Source: Silicimonas sp963779765
GTDB lineage: Bacteria; Pseudomonadota; Alphaproteobacteria; Rhodobacterales; Rhodobacteraceae
Assembly (NCBI GenBank): GCA_963779765.1
Contig: CAVZZP010000002.1
Coordinates: 620,001 to 684,000, forward strand
Direction: 5' to 3'
Length of the DNA stretch: 64,000 nt
Part shown: positions 1-9,179 of the stretch, piece by piece
Numbering within the stretch: the first letter of the stretch is position 1
Layout: the number at the start of each line of letters is the position of its first letter
Notes under the pieces: model-generated
The model's database searches: none
What the model was told of the DNA's origin: nothing
The model's input: the letters and a program-made list of their open reading frames with translations, nothing else
Position numbers and translations under genes: made by a program

Positions 1-505
1 CGTGCTGACGAACTGCTCGAACAACTACGGGCCGTATCACTTCCCTGAAAAGCTGGTCCCCGTGGTCATACTGAACGCGCTGCATGGCAGGCCGATCCCA
101 GTCTACGGCGCGGGCGAGAACGTGCGTGACTGGCTGTACGTCGAGGATCATGCCGACGCCCTTCTTCTCGTTCTTGAACAAGGCGTTGTCGGGCGAAGCT
201 ACAACATCGGGGGCGAGAACGAGGCGCGGAACATCGACCTTGTCCACACCATCTGCCGCCTTCTCGACGAGCGCCTCCCGAAATCCGCGCCGCACGACCG
301 CCTGATCGAGTACGTCACCGACCGTCCAGGCCACGACCTTCGCTACGCCATCGACCCCGCGCGCATTCGCGACGAACTGGGCTGGCGGCCGTCGGTCACG
401 CTGAAGGAAGGGCTCGCCAAGACCGTCGACTGGTACTTGGCCAACGAAGACTGGTGGCGTCCCCTTCTGACCGTCGCGATGGAGCGCCGGGGGAAAGCGT
501 CGTGA
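1..505 (+). CDS. rfbB: dTDP-glucose 4,6-dehydratase, C-terminal part (cut by window edge)
   Basis: The last 167 or so residues of RfbB, an NAD-dependent short-chain dehydrogenase-fold enzyme that converts dTDP-glucose to dTDP-4-keto-6-deoxyglucose, the second step of dTDP-L-rhamnose synthesis in the cytoplasm. The segment 'NCSNNYGPYHFPEKL' at the start and 'GENVRDWLYVEDHA' after it are diagnostic of the family. Full-length RfbB is about 345-355 residues, so the NAD-binding half and the YxxxK catalytic pair lie left of the window. The stop overlaps the GTG start of rfbD (GTGA), which indicates translational coupling in an rfb operon. Confidence 0.93.
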   Translation, partial: VLTNCSNNYGPYHFPEKLVPVVILNALHGRPIPVYGAGENVRDWLYVEDHADALLLVLEQGVVGRSYNIGGENEARNIDLVHTICRLLDERLPKSAPHDRLIEYVTDRPGHDLRYAIDPARIRDELGWRPSVTLKEGLAKTVDWYLANEDWWRPLLTVAMERRGKAS

Positions 506-1356
506 GGATCGCGGTCTTCGGCGGCAAGGGCCAGGTCGCGACAGAGCTTCTGAGGCGGGTGCCTGACGGCGTGACGGTCGAACGGATCGGGCGCGAGGTC
601 GCGGACTTCACCGTGCCGGAGCAAGTCTATCAGGCGGCGAAGGCGCTGGAGGCCGACGCCGCGATCAACGCCGTGGCCTATACCGCCGTCGACACAGCCG
701 AGAGCGAGCCGGAACTGGCGAAGCGGGTGAACGGGACCTCGGTCGGTCGGCTTGCCGAAGGCTGTGCCGAGGCAGGGGTGCCGCTTGTCCATCTGTCGAC
801 CGACTACGTCTTTCCGGGCGATGGCGACGAGGCGCGGGCACCCGATGCGGCGACGGGGCCGCTCAATGCCTATGGCGCGTCGAAGCTGGCCGGAGAGAAA
901 GCCATCGCGGCTTCGAAGTGCCGGGCCGTTATCCTGCGCACGTCGTGGGTGTTCTCGGCGCATGGCGGCAATTTCGTCCGCACGATGCTGCGGCTTGCCG
1001 AGACGCGGGACAAGCTGACCATCGTGGACGACCAGATCGGCGGTCCGACCTCTGCAGCGGACATCGCCGATGCCTGTTTCACGATTGCCTCGGCCCTTGC
1101 GCGTGGCGCGGCGGGCGGCACCCATCACTTCGCCGGAACGCCGGACGTGAGTTGGGCCGGTTTCGCATGCGAAATCTTCGCGCAAGCGGGACTTGAAGTC
1201 GACGTGCAGGGTATACCGACGCAGGATTACCCCACCCCCGCCCAAAGGCCGCTCAATTCGCGTCTAGACTGCACCTCTCTGGCAGAGGCATACGGCATCT
1301 CCCGCCCGGACTGGCGGCGGGGGCTGTCCGACGTATTGAAGGAACTGACCGCATGA
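502..1356 (+). CDS. rfbD: dTDP-4-dehydrorhamnose reductase
   Basis: RfbD makes dTDP-L-rhamnose from dTDP-4-keto-L-rhamnose using NAD(P)H, the last step of the pathway. I start it at GTG 502, which overlaps the rfbB stop by 4 nt and gives the typical N-terminus with the nucleotide-binding loop 'FGGKGQVATEL'. An ORF start at 454 would add 16 residues encoded antisense-like over rfbB and is unlikely. The protein is 284 residues, normal for the family. It has the 'LSTDYVFPGDG' motif and the catalytic 'YGASKLAGE' (YxxxK). It overlaps rfbA by ATGA. Confidence 0.93.
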   Translation: MRIAVFGGKGQVATELLRRVPDGVTVERIGREVADFTVPEQVYQAAKALEADAAINAVAYTAVDTAESEPELAKRVNGTSVGRLAEGCAEAGVPLVHLSTDYVFPGDGDEARAPDAATGPLNAYGASKLAGEKAIAASKCRAVILRTSWVFSAHGGNFVRTMLRLAETRDKLTIVDDQIGGPTSAADIADACFTIASALARGAAGGTHHFAGTPDVSWAGFACEIFAQAGLEVDVQGIPTQDYPTPAQRPLNSRLDCTSLAEAYGISRPDWRRGLSDVLKELTA

Positions 1357-2231
1357 CCAAGCGCAAGGGCATCATCCTGGCCGGAGGCTCGGGCACGCGG
1401 CTTTATCCGATCACCATCGGGGTGTCGAAGCAGCTTCTGCCGATCTACGACAAACCGATGGTCTATTATCCGCTTTCGGTCCTGATGCTGGCCGGAATCC
1501 GCGAAATCGCGATCATCACGACGCCGCAGGACCAGGACCAATTCCAACGCCTGCTTGGTGACGGCTCGCAATGGGGGCTTCGGTTCGAATGGATCGTCCA
1601 GCCCTCGCCCGACGGGCTGGCGCAGGCCTATCTGCTGGCCGCCGACTTCCTGGACGGCGCGCCGTCTGCGATGGTCCTCGGCGACAACATCTATTTCGGC
1701 CACTCGCTACCCGAGATGCTGCACCGCGCCGACGCGCAGGAGACGGGCGGGACGGTCTTCGGCTATCGCGTCGCCGACCCCGAACGCTATGGCGTCCTCG
1801 CCTACGAAGGCGACCGGGTCACGCAGATCATCGAGAAGCCGTCGAAGCCGCCGTCGAACTATGCGGTTACGGGACTGTACTTCCTCGACGGCACGGCGTC
1901 AGACCGCGCGGCGCGGGTGAAGCCCTCGCCGAGAGGCGAACTGGAGATTACCGACCTTCTCGAGATGTACCTGATGGACGGCGCCCTGACGGTCGAGAAG
2001 ATGGGTCGCGGCTTTGCCTGGCTCGACACCGGCACGCACGGCTCGCTTCTGGACGCGGGCAATTTCGTCCGCACCCTGACGGCCCGTCAGGGACTTCAGA
2101 CCGGGTCGCCGGAAGAGATCGCCTTCGAGCAGGGCTGGATCACCAAGGCCGATCTTCTGTCCGCCGCCGAACCGCTCGGCAAGAACGCCTACGGTGCCTA
2201 CCTTCGACAGGTCGCGGGGGAGGCCGAGTGA
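1353..2231 (+). CDS. rfbA: glucose-1-phosphate thymidylyltransferase
   Basis: RfbA couples glucose-1-phosphate to dTTP to give dTDP-glucose, the first and feedback-regulated step of dTDP-rhamnose synthesis. The 292-residue length is standard. The N-terminus carries the nucleotidyltransferase signature 'GGSGTRLYPIT' followed by 'SKQLLPIYDKPMVYYPLS', and 'MVLGDNIYFGH' holds the metal-binding Asp. The order rfbB-rfbD-rfbA is common in EPS loci. Start and stop overlap the neighbouring genes by 4 nt (ATGA and GTGA), so the four sugar genes appear to be one translation-coupled operon. Confidence 0.95.
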   Translation: MTKRKGIILAGGSGTRLYPITIGVSKQLLPIYDKPMVYYPLSVLMLAGIREIAIITTPQDQDQFQRLLGDGSQWGLRFEWIVQPSPDGLAQAYLLAADFLDGAPSAMVLGDNIYFGHSLPEMLHRADAQETGGTVFGYRVADPERYGVLAYEGDRVTQIIEKPSKPPSNYAVTGLYFLDGTASDRAARVKPSPRGELEITDLLEMYLMDGALTVEKMGRGFAWLDTGTHGSLLDAGNFVRTLTARQGLQTGSPEEIAFEQGWITKADLLSAAEPLGKNAYGAYLRQVAGEAE

Positions 2232-3226
2232 AGACCGCCCTCGTCACGGGATCGGCGGGATTCATCGGCTATCACGTCGCGCGGCGCTGGCTTGAGGAAG
2301 GCTGGCGCGTCGTCGGCGTGGACGCCTTCACCGAGTACTACGACCCGAAACTCAAGCGCGACCGAGCGGCCTTGCTGGCCGAGTATCCGGAGTATCACGA
2401 GGTCGAGGGACGGATCGAGACGCCGGGCCTGCTGGCCGCGGTCATGTCCGAACATTCGCCCGAGCATGTCGTCCACCTCGCCGCGCAGGCAGGCGTACGG
2501 CATTCGATCGAGGCGCCGCGCAGCTATGTCGAGGCCAACCTGCAAGGGACGTTCGAACTGCTGGAAGCGGCGCGGGCCAATCCCGGCGCACGGCTTCTGA
2601 TGGCCTCGACCTCGTCGGTTTACGGCGCGAACGAGGACATGCCCTACTCCGAGACGGACAAGGCCGACAGCCAGATGTCCTTCTACGCCGCGACCAAGAA
2701 GGCGACCGAGGCGATGGCGCACTCCTACGCGCACCTCTATGGGCTGCCGACCGTGATGTTCCGCTTCTTCACGGTCTATGGACCCTGGGGCCGGCCCGAC
2801 ATGGCGCTGTTCAAGTTCGTTCGCGCGATGCTGGAAGGCCGCGAGATCGACGTCTACAATCAGGGCCAGATGCGGCGGGATTTCACCTTCGTTGACGATC
2901 TCGTCGAGGCAGTGTGGCGGCTGGCGAATGTTTTTCCCGAGGAACGGCTCGGCGATTTCGACAGCCTGAGCCCGGTCGCGCCCTTCAGGATCGTGAACAT
3001 CGGAAAGGCCGCGCCGGATACGCTGGACACCTTTATCTCGACCATCGAGACGGCTCTGGGCGTCGAGGCAAAGCGCAACTTGATGGACATGCAGGCGGGC
3101 GACGTTCCGGCAACGTGGTCGGACACGACGCTCTTGCAGGCGATCACGGGATATGCCCCATCCACGGGGCTGGACCGCGGCGTGCCCGCCTTCGTCACAT
3201 GGTATCGGAACTATTACGGCGTCTGA
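2228..3226 (+). CDS. NAD-dependent epimerase, UDP-glucuronate 4-epimerase-like
   Basis: An extended short-chain dehydrogenase (332 residues) that probably converts UDP-glucuronate to UDP-galacturonate. GTG 2228 overlaps the rfbA stop and puts the Rossmann motif 'GSAGFIG' at residues 7-13. The catalytic 'YAATKKATE' (YxxxK) is present. The stretches 'FTEYYDPKLKRDR', 'HLAAQAGVRHSIE' and 'RFFTVYGPWGRPDMAL' are typical of the LpsL/Cap1J-type UDP-GlcA 4-epimerases. Its neighbour ugd makes UDP-glucuronate, the expected substrate. A different UDP-sugar epimerase activity cannot be excluded from sequence alone. Confidence 0.85.
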   Translation: MKTALVTGSAGFIGYHVARRWLEEGWRVVGVDAFTEYYDPKLKRDRAALLAEYPEYHEVEGRIETPGLLAAVMSEHSPEHVVHLAAQAGVRHSIEAPRSYVEANLQGTFELLEAARANPGARLLMASTSSVYGANEDMPYSETDKADSQMSFYAATKKATEAMAHSYAHLYGLPTVMFRFFTVYGPWGRPDMALFKFVRAMLEGREIDVYNQGQMRRDFTFVDDLVEAVWRLANVFPEERLGDFDSLSPVAPFRIVNIGKAAPDTLDTFISTIETALGVEAKRNLMDMQAGDVPATWSDTTLLQAITGYAPSTGLDRGVPAFVTWYRNYYGV

Positions 3227-3254
3227 GACGCCCGACGGATAAGGATTGTGTTTC

Positions 3255-4579
3255 ATGCGTATCGCGATGATCGGAACCGGCTATGTCGGCCTCGTTTCTG
3301 GCGTCTGCTTCTCGGATTTCGGCCATGACGTGGTCTGCGTCGACAAGGACGCGTCCAAGATCGGACGACTGGAAAAGGGCGAGGTCCCGATCTACGAGCC
3401 GGGCCTCGATACGCTTCTCGCGCGGAACGTGGCCGCGGGCCGGTTGTCGTTCACTCAGGATCTGAAGGCGGCGATAACGGGCGCGGAAGCGGTGTTCATC
3501 GCGGTCGGCACGCCGACGCGGAGGGGCGACGGTCATGCCGACCTCACCTATGTCATGGCAGCCGCGGAGGAGATCGCGAAAGCGGCGACGGACTATCTGG
3601 TGATCGTCACCAAGTCGACGGTGCCTGTGGGCACGAACCGCAAGGTGCGCCGAGGTCGTGCGACGGGCGAACCCGGACCTCGACTTCGACGTGGCGTCCA
3701 ACCCCGAGTTCCTGCGCGAAGGTGCGGCCATCGACGACTTCATGCGGCCTGACCGCGTCGTCGTGGGGATCGAGACCGAGCGCGCGTCGAAGGTGATGGA
3801 GGATGTCTATCGTCCGCTCTTCCTGCGCGACTTTCCGATCGTGACGACGGACCTCGAGTCCGGCCGAGATGATCAAGTACGCGGCGAATGCCTTTCTCGC
3901 GACGAAGATCACTTTCATCAACGAGATCGCGGCGTTGTGCGAGAAGACCGGCGCCGACGTGCGCGAGGTGTCGAAGGGCATGGGCCTCGACGGTCGGATC
4001 GGGAACAAGTTCCTTCACGCGGGGCCCGGCTACGGCGGCTCGTGCTTTCCCAAGGACACCAGCGCGCTGGCGCGGATCGGGCAGGAGTTCGCTTCGCCTA
4101 TGACCATCACCGAGGCGGTGATCGAAGTGAATGACCGCGTGAAGCGGCGCATGATCGAAAAGCTGCGCGACCTCTGCGACGGGTCGTTCAACGGCAAGAA
4201 GATCGCGGTCCTTGGGCGTGACGTTCAAGCCGAACACCGACGACATGCGGGATGCGCCGTCGCTGACCATTATTCCTGCGCTTGTCGGCGGTGGGGCAAA
4301 GGTTCATGCCGTCGATCCGCAGGGCCGGCGCGAAGGCGAGACGCTGTTGCCTCACGTCGCATGGGAGGCGGACGCCTATGCGGCATCCGAGGGCGCCAAC
4401 CTCGTGGTGATCCTCACCGAGTGGAATGAGTTCCGGGCGCTCGACCTTGGCCGGATCGCGGGCAGCATGTCCACGCCAGGATGGCCGACCTTCGAAACAT
4501 CTATTCGGCGAAGGACGCCGAAGAGGCAGGGTTCGAGGCCTATGTTTCGGTCGGGCGGCGGCCCTTCCCCGCCGAATAG
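3255..4579 (+). pseudogene. ugd: UDP-glucose 6-dehydrogenase, frame broken four times as read
   Basis: Oxidises UDP-glucose to UDP-glucuronate with NAD. Conserved blocks follow in order but in different frames: 'MRIAMIGTGYVGLVSGVCF' (Rossmann fold), 'SNPEFLREGAAIDDF', 'GPGYGGSCFPKD' (catalytic Cys), 'GVTFKPNTDDMRDAPS' and a C-terminus ending 'GRRPFPAE'. Frame changes fall near 3648, 3863 and 4214 (each one extra base) and near 4478 (one base short). Removing or adding those bases gives a continuous protein of about 440 residues, the normal length. No domain is lost, so I think indel errors in the read are more likely than a dead gene. It ends convergently with the kinase gene. Confidence 0.88.
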
Positions 4580-4583
4580 AGAA

Positions 4584-4605
4584 AGGCGAACCCTAGGGTC
4601 CGCCT
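4584..4605. terminator. imperfect dyad between convergent ugd and kinase genes
   Basis: A 22-nt near-perfect inverted repeat (half-site AGGCGAACCCT, one A:C mismatch) lies in the 70-bp gap between the stops of two convergent genes. That is the position expected of a bidirectional terminator. There is no strong T-tract, so termination is inferred. Confidence 0.45.
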
Positions 4606-4648
4606 AGTCGCAATTTACTCAGGTGAGTTTTCCGGAAGGCCGGCTCTC

Positions 4649-5482
4649 TCAGTACGAGTAGCCGTAGCCTTCGTCCATGAAGCGGCACTTGTTCAGCACG
4701 ATGCCGGCGACGTTGGAATATTGCGCCACCTCGCGTTCGACCTCGTCGACCTGCGCCACCGTCGTCATATCGGCAGCGGCCACGATCAGGACCGCATCCA
4801 CGAGCTTCAGAAAGCCGCGCGTCTCGTCGCTGACGAGGACGGGCGGCATGTCGAAGAGCATCAGGTCGGGCCGATAGTCCGCCTGGACCTGGTCGAGGAT
4901 CTCGGAGGTCTGCGACCGCAGGATCACGCGGGCGGGGTCGGCGACGACGCGGGTCGTGACCGAGACCGAGGTATTCTCGTCAAGCCGCATCGCCTGGTCG
5001 GCGAAGTCGACGTTGCCGAGAAAGACATCTTCGAGGCTGGAGCCGGGGGCGGCACCGAAGAACTTGGCGACGGCCGGGCGGCGGAAGTCCATATCGAACA
5101 GCATTCCGCGCGTTTCCGGCTGGCGGCCCATACCGGCGATCAGGTTGCAGGCGGTCGTGGTCTTGCCGCAGCCCGCCGTAGCGGAAGTGATGGCGATGCG
5201 GGTCCAGTCGTTCCGGCGCATCTCGAGGAAGAGCTTGGTGCGTAGGATGTCGAAGTGCTGCGCCTCGACCGAGGCTTCGCTCGAGTAGATGCGGCTGTCG
5301 TGCATCCGCTTGGCGGACGCCTCGAACATGCCGATGGACGCCCATCTCTCGCCTATCGCGCCATCCTTGGCGGCCCGCCGGGCGCGGTTGCGCGCGGTGA
5401 CGTCGGTGGTCCGAAGCGGCCGGTCGGTGCCGCCTTCGCGCTTCTCGCGTGCCCGGGCCAGTGCGGCTTGCAGTTTTTCCAT
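4649..5482 (-). CDS. EPS tyrosine autokinase (CpsD/CapB-like BY-kinase)
   Basis: A 277-residue cytoplasmic bacterial tyrosine kinase that would work with the Wzz-like protein encoded just upstream to control polymer length. It shows Walker A 'SATAGCGKTT' (about residues 100-109), Walker A' 'MLFDMDFRRP' (about 127-136) and Walker B 'LMLFDMPPV' (about 207-215). The C-terminus ends 'EGYGYSY', a small tyrosine cluster suited to autophosphorylation. The split arrangement (separate membrane and kinase proteins) and the gene order match the tyrosine kinases of XrtA/PEP-CTERM EPS loci. It is last in a three-gene - strand operon, 17 nt after the Wzz gene. Confidence 0.88.
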   Translation of the reverse strand: MEKLQAALARAREKREGGTDRPLRTTDVTARNRARRAAKDGAIGERWASIGMFEASAKRMHDSRIYSSEASVEAQHFDILRTKLFLEMRRNDWTRIAITSATAGCGKTTTACNLIAGMGRQPETRGMLFDMDFRRPAVAKFFGAAPGSSLEDVFLGNVDFADQAMRLDENTSVSVTTRVVADPARVILRSQTSEILDQVQADYRPDLMLFDMPPVLVSDETRGFLKLVDAVLIVAAADMTTVAQVDEVEREVAQYSNVAGIVLNKCRFMDEGYGYSY

Positions 5483-5499
5483 GTCTCAGTCGGCTCCGC

Positions 5500-7035
5500 T
5501 CAAAGCCCCACCCGCGCCATCAGATCCTCGATCAGAAGGTCGAGTGGCAGGTAGAATGTGTGGACCGCCCAGAGCGCCGCCGGAACGGCGATCAGCATGG
5601 CGATCGTGAAGATGGTCTTGAGGATGCGGCGGCGACGACGCGCCGTCTCTTCCTCGAGGAACGGGATTGTGACCAGAGGCTGCACGCCAAGAGCGCGCGA
5701 CAGGTCGATCGGCCGCCGTATCGTGCGGTTCAAAAGCTCGCCCAGGCCAAAGAAGGCAGCGGCCAGCGCGGTGCCGACAAAGACACCGCCACCCGCGACA
5801 AGCTTGCGGTTGGGTGAATTCGGAGCGGAGGGCTGCGACGCCTGTTCCAGCACCGAGATGCGCTGACCCTTGGCCGCGGATTCGATCTCGACCCCCTGCC
5901 GGGCGGCGGCGCGCGAGGCGACGGCTTGGTTCATCTGGATCTGGAGCGAGGCATATTCGCTTTCCAGCGCCTGGAGTCCGATGGCGACGCTCGGCGTGCG
6001 TTCGATGGCGACGCGCAGCTTCTGCATGTCCGCTTCAGTCCTGACCTTTTCCTTCTCGAGGTAGTCGATCCGCGAGTCGATCTCGGCGAGTTGCAGGTCG
6101 AGCATCGTACTGGCGACCGACGCGGGACTGCCTTCGGCATCGGTCGAGGGTGTCGTTCCCGAGCGCATCATGCGCCGCTTGATCGATGCGATCCTCGCCT
6201 GAAGGATGGTCACCTTCGGGTTCGTCTCGGAATAGATCGCCAAGGCGGCGTTCAGCTCGTTCTCTAGGTCCGACAACTGCTGCTGGTCTGGCGTCATGTT
6301 GACGGTCGGAACGCCGCTAGCTTCACCCACGGCAAGCAGGCGGGCCCGCTGGTCGCGCAGCGAGGCGAGGTCGCGGTCGGCGAGGTTCAGTCGATCCTGA
6401 AGAGCCGTCTGCTGCGAGAGCCGATAGGTCTGCTCTTCCGGCAGGGCGTCCTTGTTTTCTTCCTTGAAGGCGACGATCTTCGCGCTCTGGCGTGACAGGT
6501 CACCCGAATAGCGCTGCACCTGCTGGTCGAAGAACTCCAGCGTGTCGCCCGAGCCCACGATGCGCAACTCGGCATCGGCCTTCAGCACGATCGTCACGAA
6601 GTCGTTGACGACGTCGGCCGAGGTCTTGGCTTCGCCGGACAGGAAAGAAACGGTCATGATCGTCGCGCGGTCGCGTCCCGAAACAAGCTCGATCTCGGTC
6701 AGTTCGCGCATCCTCTCGACAACGTCGTCGGGCGTCATCCCGACCTCGCCCGCAAACACGCGGTGGCGGTTGGCGATGTCGATGAGGTTCGACCGCGTCA
6801 TGAGCTGCTTTTCGATGATCTGAAGCTGCTCGGTCCCCTCGGTCTCGTCCTCGAAGGCGCGCAAGTCTACGGGGATCTTCGAACCTTCGACGACCAGGAT
6901 CGCTTCAGCGCGGTAACGCGGCGGAAGCGTGAGCGCGAGCGCGATGCCGAGGGCCGTGAAGACGGCGAAGATGACCGCCATGACGGGAAGGCGCTGCAGG
7001 AACAACGCGTAGTAGAACTTGAGATCGGTATTCAT
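5500..7035 (-). CDS. polysaccharide chain-length determinant (Wzz/GumC family)
   Basis: A 511-residue inner-membrane co-polymerase. An N-terminal membrane segment ('LPVMAVIFAVFTALGIALAL', about residues 14-33) is followed by a long, largely helical periplasmic region rich in Glu, Gln, Arg and Leu (about 140-400, probable coiled coil). Hydrophobic segments follow near 412-435 and 475-495. There is no Walker motif, so the kinase is supplied by the downstream gene. It overlaps the upstream ATPase gene by 4 nt (ATGA). The family sets EPS chain length and links polymerase to exporter. Confidence 0.87.
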   Translation of the reverse strand: MNTDLKFYYALFLQRLPVMAVIFAVFTALGIALALTLPPRYRAEAILVVEGSKIPVDLRAFEDETEGTEQLQIIEKQLMTRSNLIDIANRHRVFAGEVGMTPDDVVERMRELTEIELVSGRDRATIMTVSFLSGEAKTSADVVNDFVTIVLKADAELRIVGSGDTLEFFDQQVQRYSGDLSRQSAKIVAFKEENKDALPEEQTYRLSQQTALQDRLNLADRDLASLRDQRARLLAVGEASGVPTVNMTPDQQQLSDLENELNAALAIYSETNPKVTILQARIASIKRRMMRSGTTPSTDAEGSPASVASTMLDLQLAEIDSRIDYLEKEKVRTEADMQKLRVAIERTPSVAIGLQALESEYASLQIQMNQAVASRAAARQGVEIESAAKGQRISVLEQASQPSAPNSPNRKLVAGGGVFVGTALAAAFFGLGELLNRTIRRPIDLSRALGVQPLVTIPFLEEETARRRRRILKTIFTIAMLIAVPAALWAVHTFYLPLDLLIEDLMARVGL

Positions 7036-7895
7036 TCCGCGGCTTCTCCGGCAGATTGCACCGTGGGCAGGAAGATGCCGTCATCCAGGACTTCCTCGAT
7101 GATGGCGGCGTCGACGACGCGTCTCTCTTCCGTTGCGGCATAGACCATGGAAAAATCGCACAGCTTGTTCACAAGGCGCGGAATCCCGTGCGTGTGGTGA
7201 TGGACGAGGTCGATGGCCTCGGACGTGAACTCGGACCCGGTGCCACCGACGTGGGTCAGGCGGTGCTGAATGTAGCCGGCCACGGCCGCGCGGTCGAGAG
7301 ATGGGATGTGATAGGTGGCAGTGACCCGCTGCGCGAACTGCCGAAGCTCGGGCCGCATGATCATCTGACGCAGCTCCGGCTGCCCGACGAGGATGAGTTG
7401 AAGAAGCTCGTCCTTGTTCGAGTTGATGTTGGTCAGCATCCGAAGCTCTTCGAGACCTTCGATGGACAGATTCTGCGCTTCGTCGATCAGGAGGATCACA
7501 CGGCGGCCCGCCGCATACTCCTCGATCACGAAGTCTTGAAGCTGCTGGAAGAGCGTGACGTAAGCGCCGTGGAAATCGGTGTCCACGCCGAGCGAATTCA
7601 GCGCCCACTGCAGAAGCTCGCCGCGGCCGCCCTGCGCGTTCGACACGAGGCCCAGCGTGATGTCGTCATCGAGGGTCTGGAGAAGCTTCTGGATCAGGGT
7701 CGTCTTGCCGACGCCGACTTCGCCCGTGATCACCGTGATCGGCGATCGGGTCATAACCCCATATTCCAACACGGAAAAGGCCCTACGGTGCGCCCGGGAC
7801 CAAAAGAGGAAATCCGGATCGGGCAGAAGCGTGAAAGGACGCTCCGAAAACCCGAAGAATTCCATGTATAGATCGGTACTCGTCATATGTCTCAC
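7032..7895 (-). CDS. AAA ATPase of the XrtA/PEP-CTERM-locus (ExeA-like) family
   Basis: A 287-residue ATPase of the ExeA/MSHA-MshM type. It opens with 'YMEFFGFSERPFTLLPDP', the hallmark of this family, then Walker A 'GEVGVGKTTL' (about residues 58-67) and Walker B 'VILLIDEAQNL' (about 134-144). In PEP-CTERM/exosortase EPS loci a protein of this family is almost always next to the Wzz and tyrosine-kinase genes, as here. The start is either GTG 7895 or ATG 7886; neither has a strong ribosome-binding site. It is the first gene of the - strand operon facing the phosphoglycosyl transferase operon. Confidence 0.85.
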   Translation of the reverse strand: MRHMTSTDLYMEFFGFSERPFTLLPDPDFLFWSRAHRRAFSVLEYGVMTRSPITVITGEVGVGKTTLIQKLLQTLDDDITLGLVSNAQGGRGELLQWALNSLGVDTDFHGAYVTLFQQLQDFVIEEYAAGRRVILLIDEAQNLSIEGLEELRMLTNINSNKDELLQLILVGQPELRQMIMRPELRQFAQRVTATYHIPSLDRAAVAGYIQHRLTHVGGTGSEFTSEAIDLVHHHTHGIPRLVNKLCDFSMVYAATEERRVVDAAIIEEVLDDGIFLPTVQSAGEAAE

Positions 7896-8381
7896 TAACT
7901 CTCGGGGGACATATAGGGCGTCGCCTGCCTCGCGTCTGCATGCAACGCCGATGGGCCGACATCATGTCGCTTCTGCGGCATTTCTGCAATCACTTCACGG
8001 GGACCATCGACATCGGGCCCTCGAATCGCGAACGGCGCAGCCAGGTTCGCTGTCCCCCTCTTGGGGACAATGTGCACAAATCGAACATATTGTTGACTGA
8101 CCTCGCGTTAACCCTAACTCTTCCTCAGACCCCCGATTACGGCAGGATGAAGGCAGAACATGGCGAGGTTTTGTTCAAAAGTTTAGCACAGGTCTGACGA
8201 CAGGCTGCTGAAACGGGCAGACGGCAGTCCGTTTTCATGCGTAAATCAACAATCTTCTTTGATTTCCCCATAGGCGGGTGCTACAACCAGTCTACACGTT
8301 TCGATCCGTCTGCCGGTCGGGAAATGTGAAAATTTTAAGTCTTGTGAGTTCCAGGGGGCCGACCTCGCTCGGTAAAAGGTT
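7896..8381. other. divergent intergenic control region of EPS locus 1
   Basis: A 486-bp gap between two divergent EPS operons, noticeably richer in A+T than its surroundings. I see no credible gene. It holds a perfect dyad TGTCCCC-N5-GGGGACA (8051-8069), the 8-bp palindrome TGTGCACA (8071-8078), and GCGAAC-N11-GTTCGC (8028-8050). A possible sigma-70-like promoter for the + operon is TTGATT (8259-8264), 17 nt, TACAAC (8282-8287). Operators for shared control of both operons are likely to sit here, but none is proven. Confidence 0.5.
8051..8069. promoter_or_regulatory. perfect inverted repeat, candidate operator
   Basis: TGTCCCC, five bases (CTCTT), GGGGACA. The dyad lies about 155 nt upstream of the ATPase start on - and 310 nt upstream of the transferase start on +. 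It has no T-tract on either side, which argues for an operator rather than a terminator. The binding protein is unknown. Confidence 0.4.
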
Positions 8382-9068
8382 ATGACGGTACATGCCTCGC
8401 GCATCGAAGCTGCAACAAATGTTCAAGCGCTGCCTCGCTCCGCGTCGCCCCGGTCACGGGGTCTTTATTCATCCTATCTGAAGCGGACGGTTGATCTCGG
8501 CCTGGTGTTCATGGCCCTGCCCTTCCTCGTTCCCTTCATGCTGATCCTGTCTGCAATGATCTTCGCTCAGGACGGCAAGTCTCCGCTGTTTCGGCAGGAG
8601 CGTATCGGCCGCGACGGGCGGCGCTTCCGCATCTGGAAGTTCCGCACAATGGTCGCCGACGCCGAAGCCCAGCTCGAGCGGCATCTCGAGGCCGACCCGA
8701 CCGCGCGCGCGGAATGGAACGAAAAGCAGAAGCTTTCCGTCGATCCCCGCGTGACGCCCATCGGCCGCGTCCTGCGCCGCAGTTCGGTGGACGAGCTTCC
8801 GCAGCTTCTGAACGTGCTCGCAGGCGAGATGTCGTTGGTGGGTCCGCGTCCGATGATGCCGTCGCAGCAGGCGCTTTATTCCGGCAACGGCTACTATCGC
8901 CTGCGCCCTGGCCTGACCGGCAACTGGCAGGTTTCGGCCCGCAACGAAAGCAGCTTTGCCGACCGCGCGCACTTCGACGACAGCTATGCGCAGAGCGTCA
9001 GCTTCATCGGCGATGCACGCATCGTGGCACAAACCGTCGGCGTCGTTCTGCGCGGCACTGGCGTCTGA
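8382..9068 (+). CDS. undecaprenyl-phosphate sugar-1-phosphate transferase (EPS locus 1)
   Basis: A 228-residue monotopic phosphoglycosyl transferase of the bacterial sugar transferase family (ExoY/WbaP C-terminal type). It starts EPS synthesis by moving a sugar phosphate from a UDP-sugar to undecaprenyl phosphate. One membrane helix ('LGLVFMALPFLVPFMLILSAM', about residues 39-59) is followed by 'FRQERIGRDGRRFRIWKFRTM', 'RRSSVDELPQLLNVLAGEMSLVGPRP' (split here: catalytic Asp-Glu in 'SVDELPQ') and 'RPGLTGNWQVSARNE'. It is the first gene of the + operon. The sugar cannot be told from sequence. Confidence 0.9.
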   Translation: MTVHASRIEAATNVQALPRSASPRSRGLYSSYLKRTVDLGLVFMALPFLVPFMLILSAMIFAQDGKSPLFRQERIGRDGRRFRIWKFRTMVADAEAQLERHLEADPTARAEWNEKQKLSVDPRVTPIGRVLRRSSVDELPQLLNVLAGEMSLVGPRPMMPSQQALYSGNGYYRLRPGLTGNWQVSARNESSFADRAHFDDSYAQSVSFIGDARIVAQTVGVVLRGTGV

Positions 9069-9179
9069 TCCGCACCACACTCGCGCTCTCGTGACCTGTC
9101 ACGGGGGCGCATTATGCTGGTTGCACCTATCCCAAAGCGCTATGACAGGCGGCATTCGGGGTTCAGGAGCAATTTCCGC

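Noticed and set aside
1571..2227. N-terminal extension of the epimerase frame over rfbA
   Set aside because: Arg-rich out-of-frame translation of rfbA; GTG 2228 gives the normal Rossmann N-terminus.
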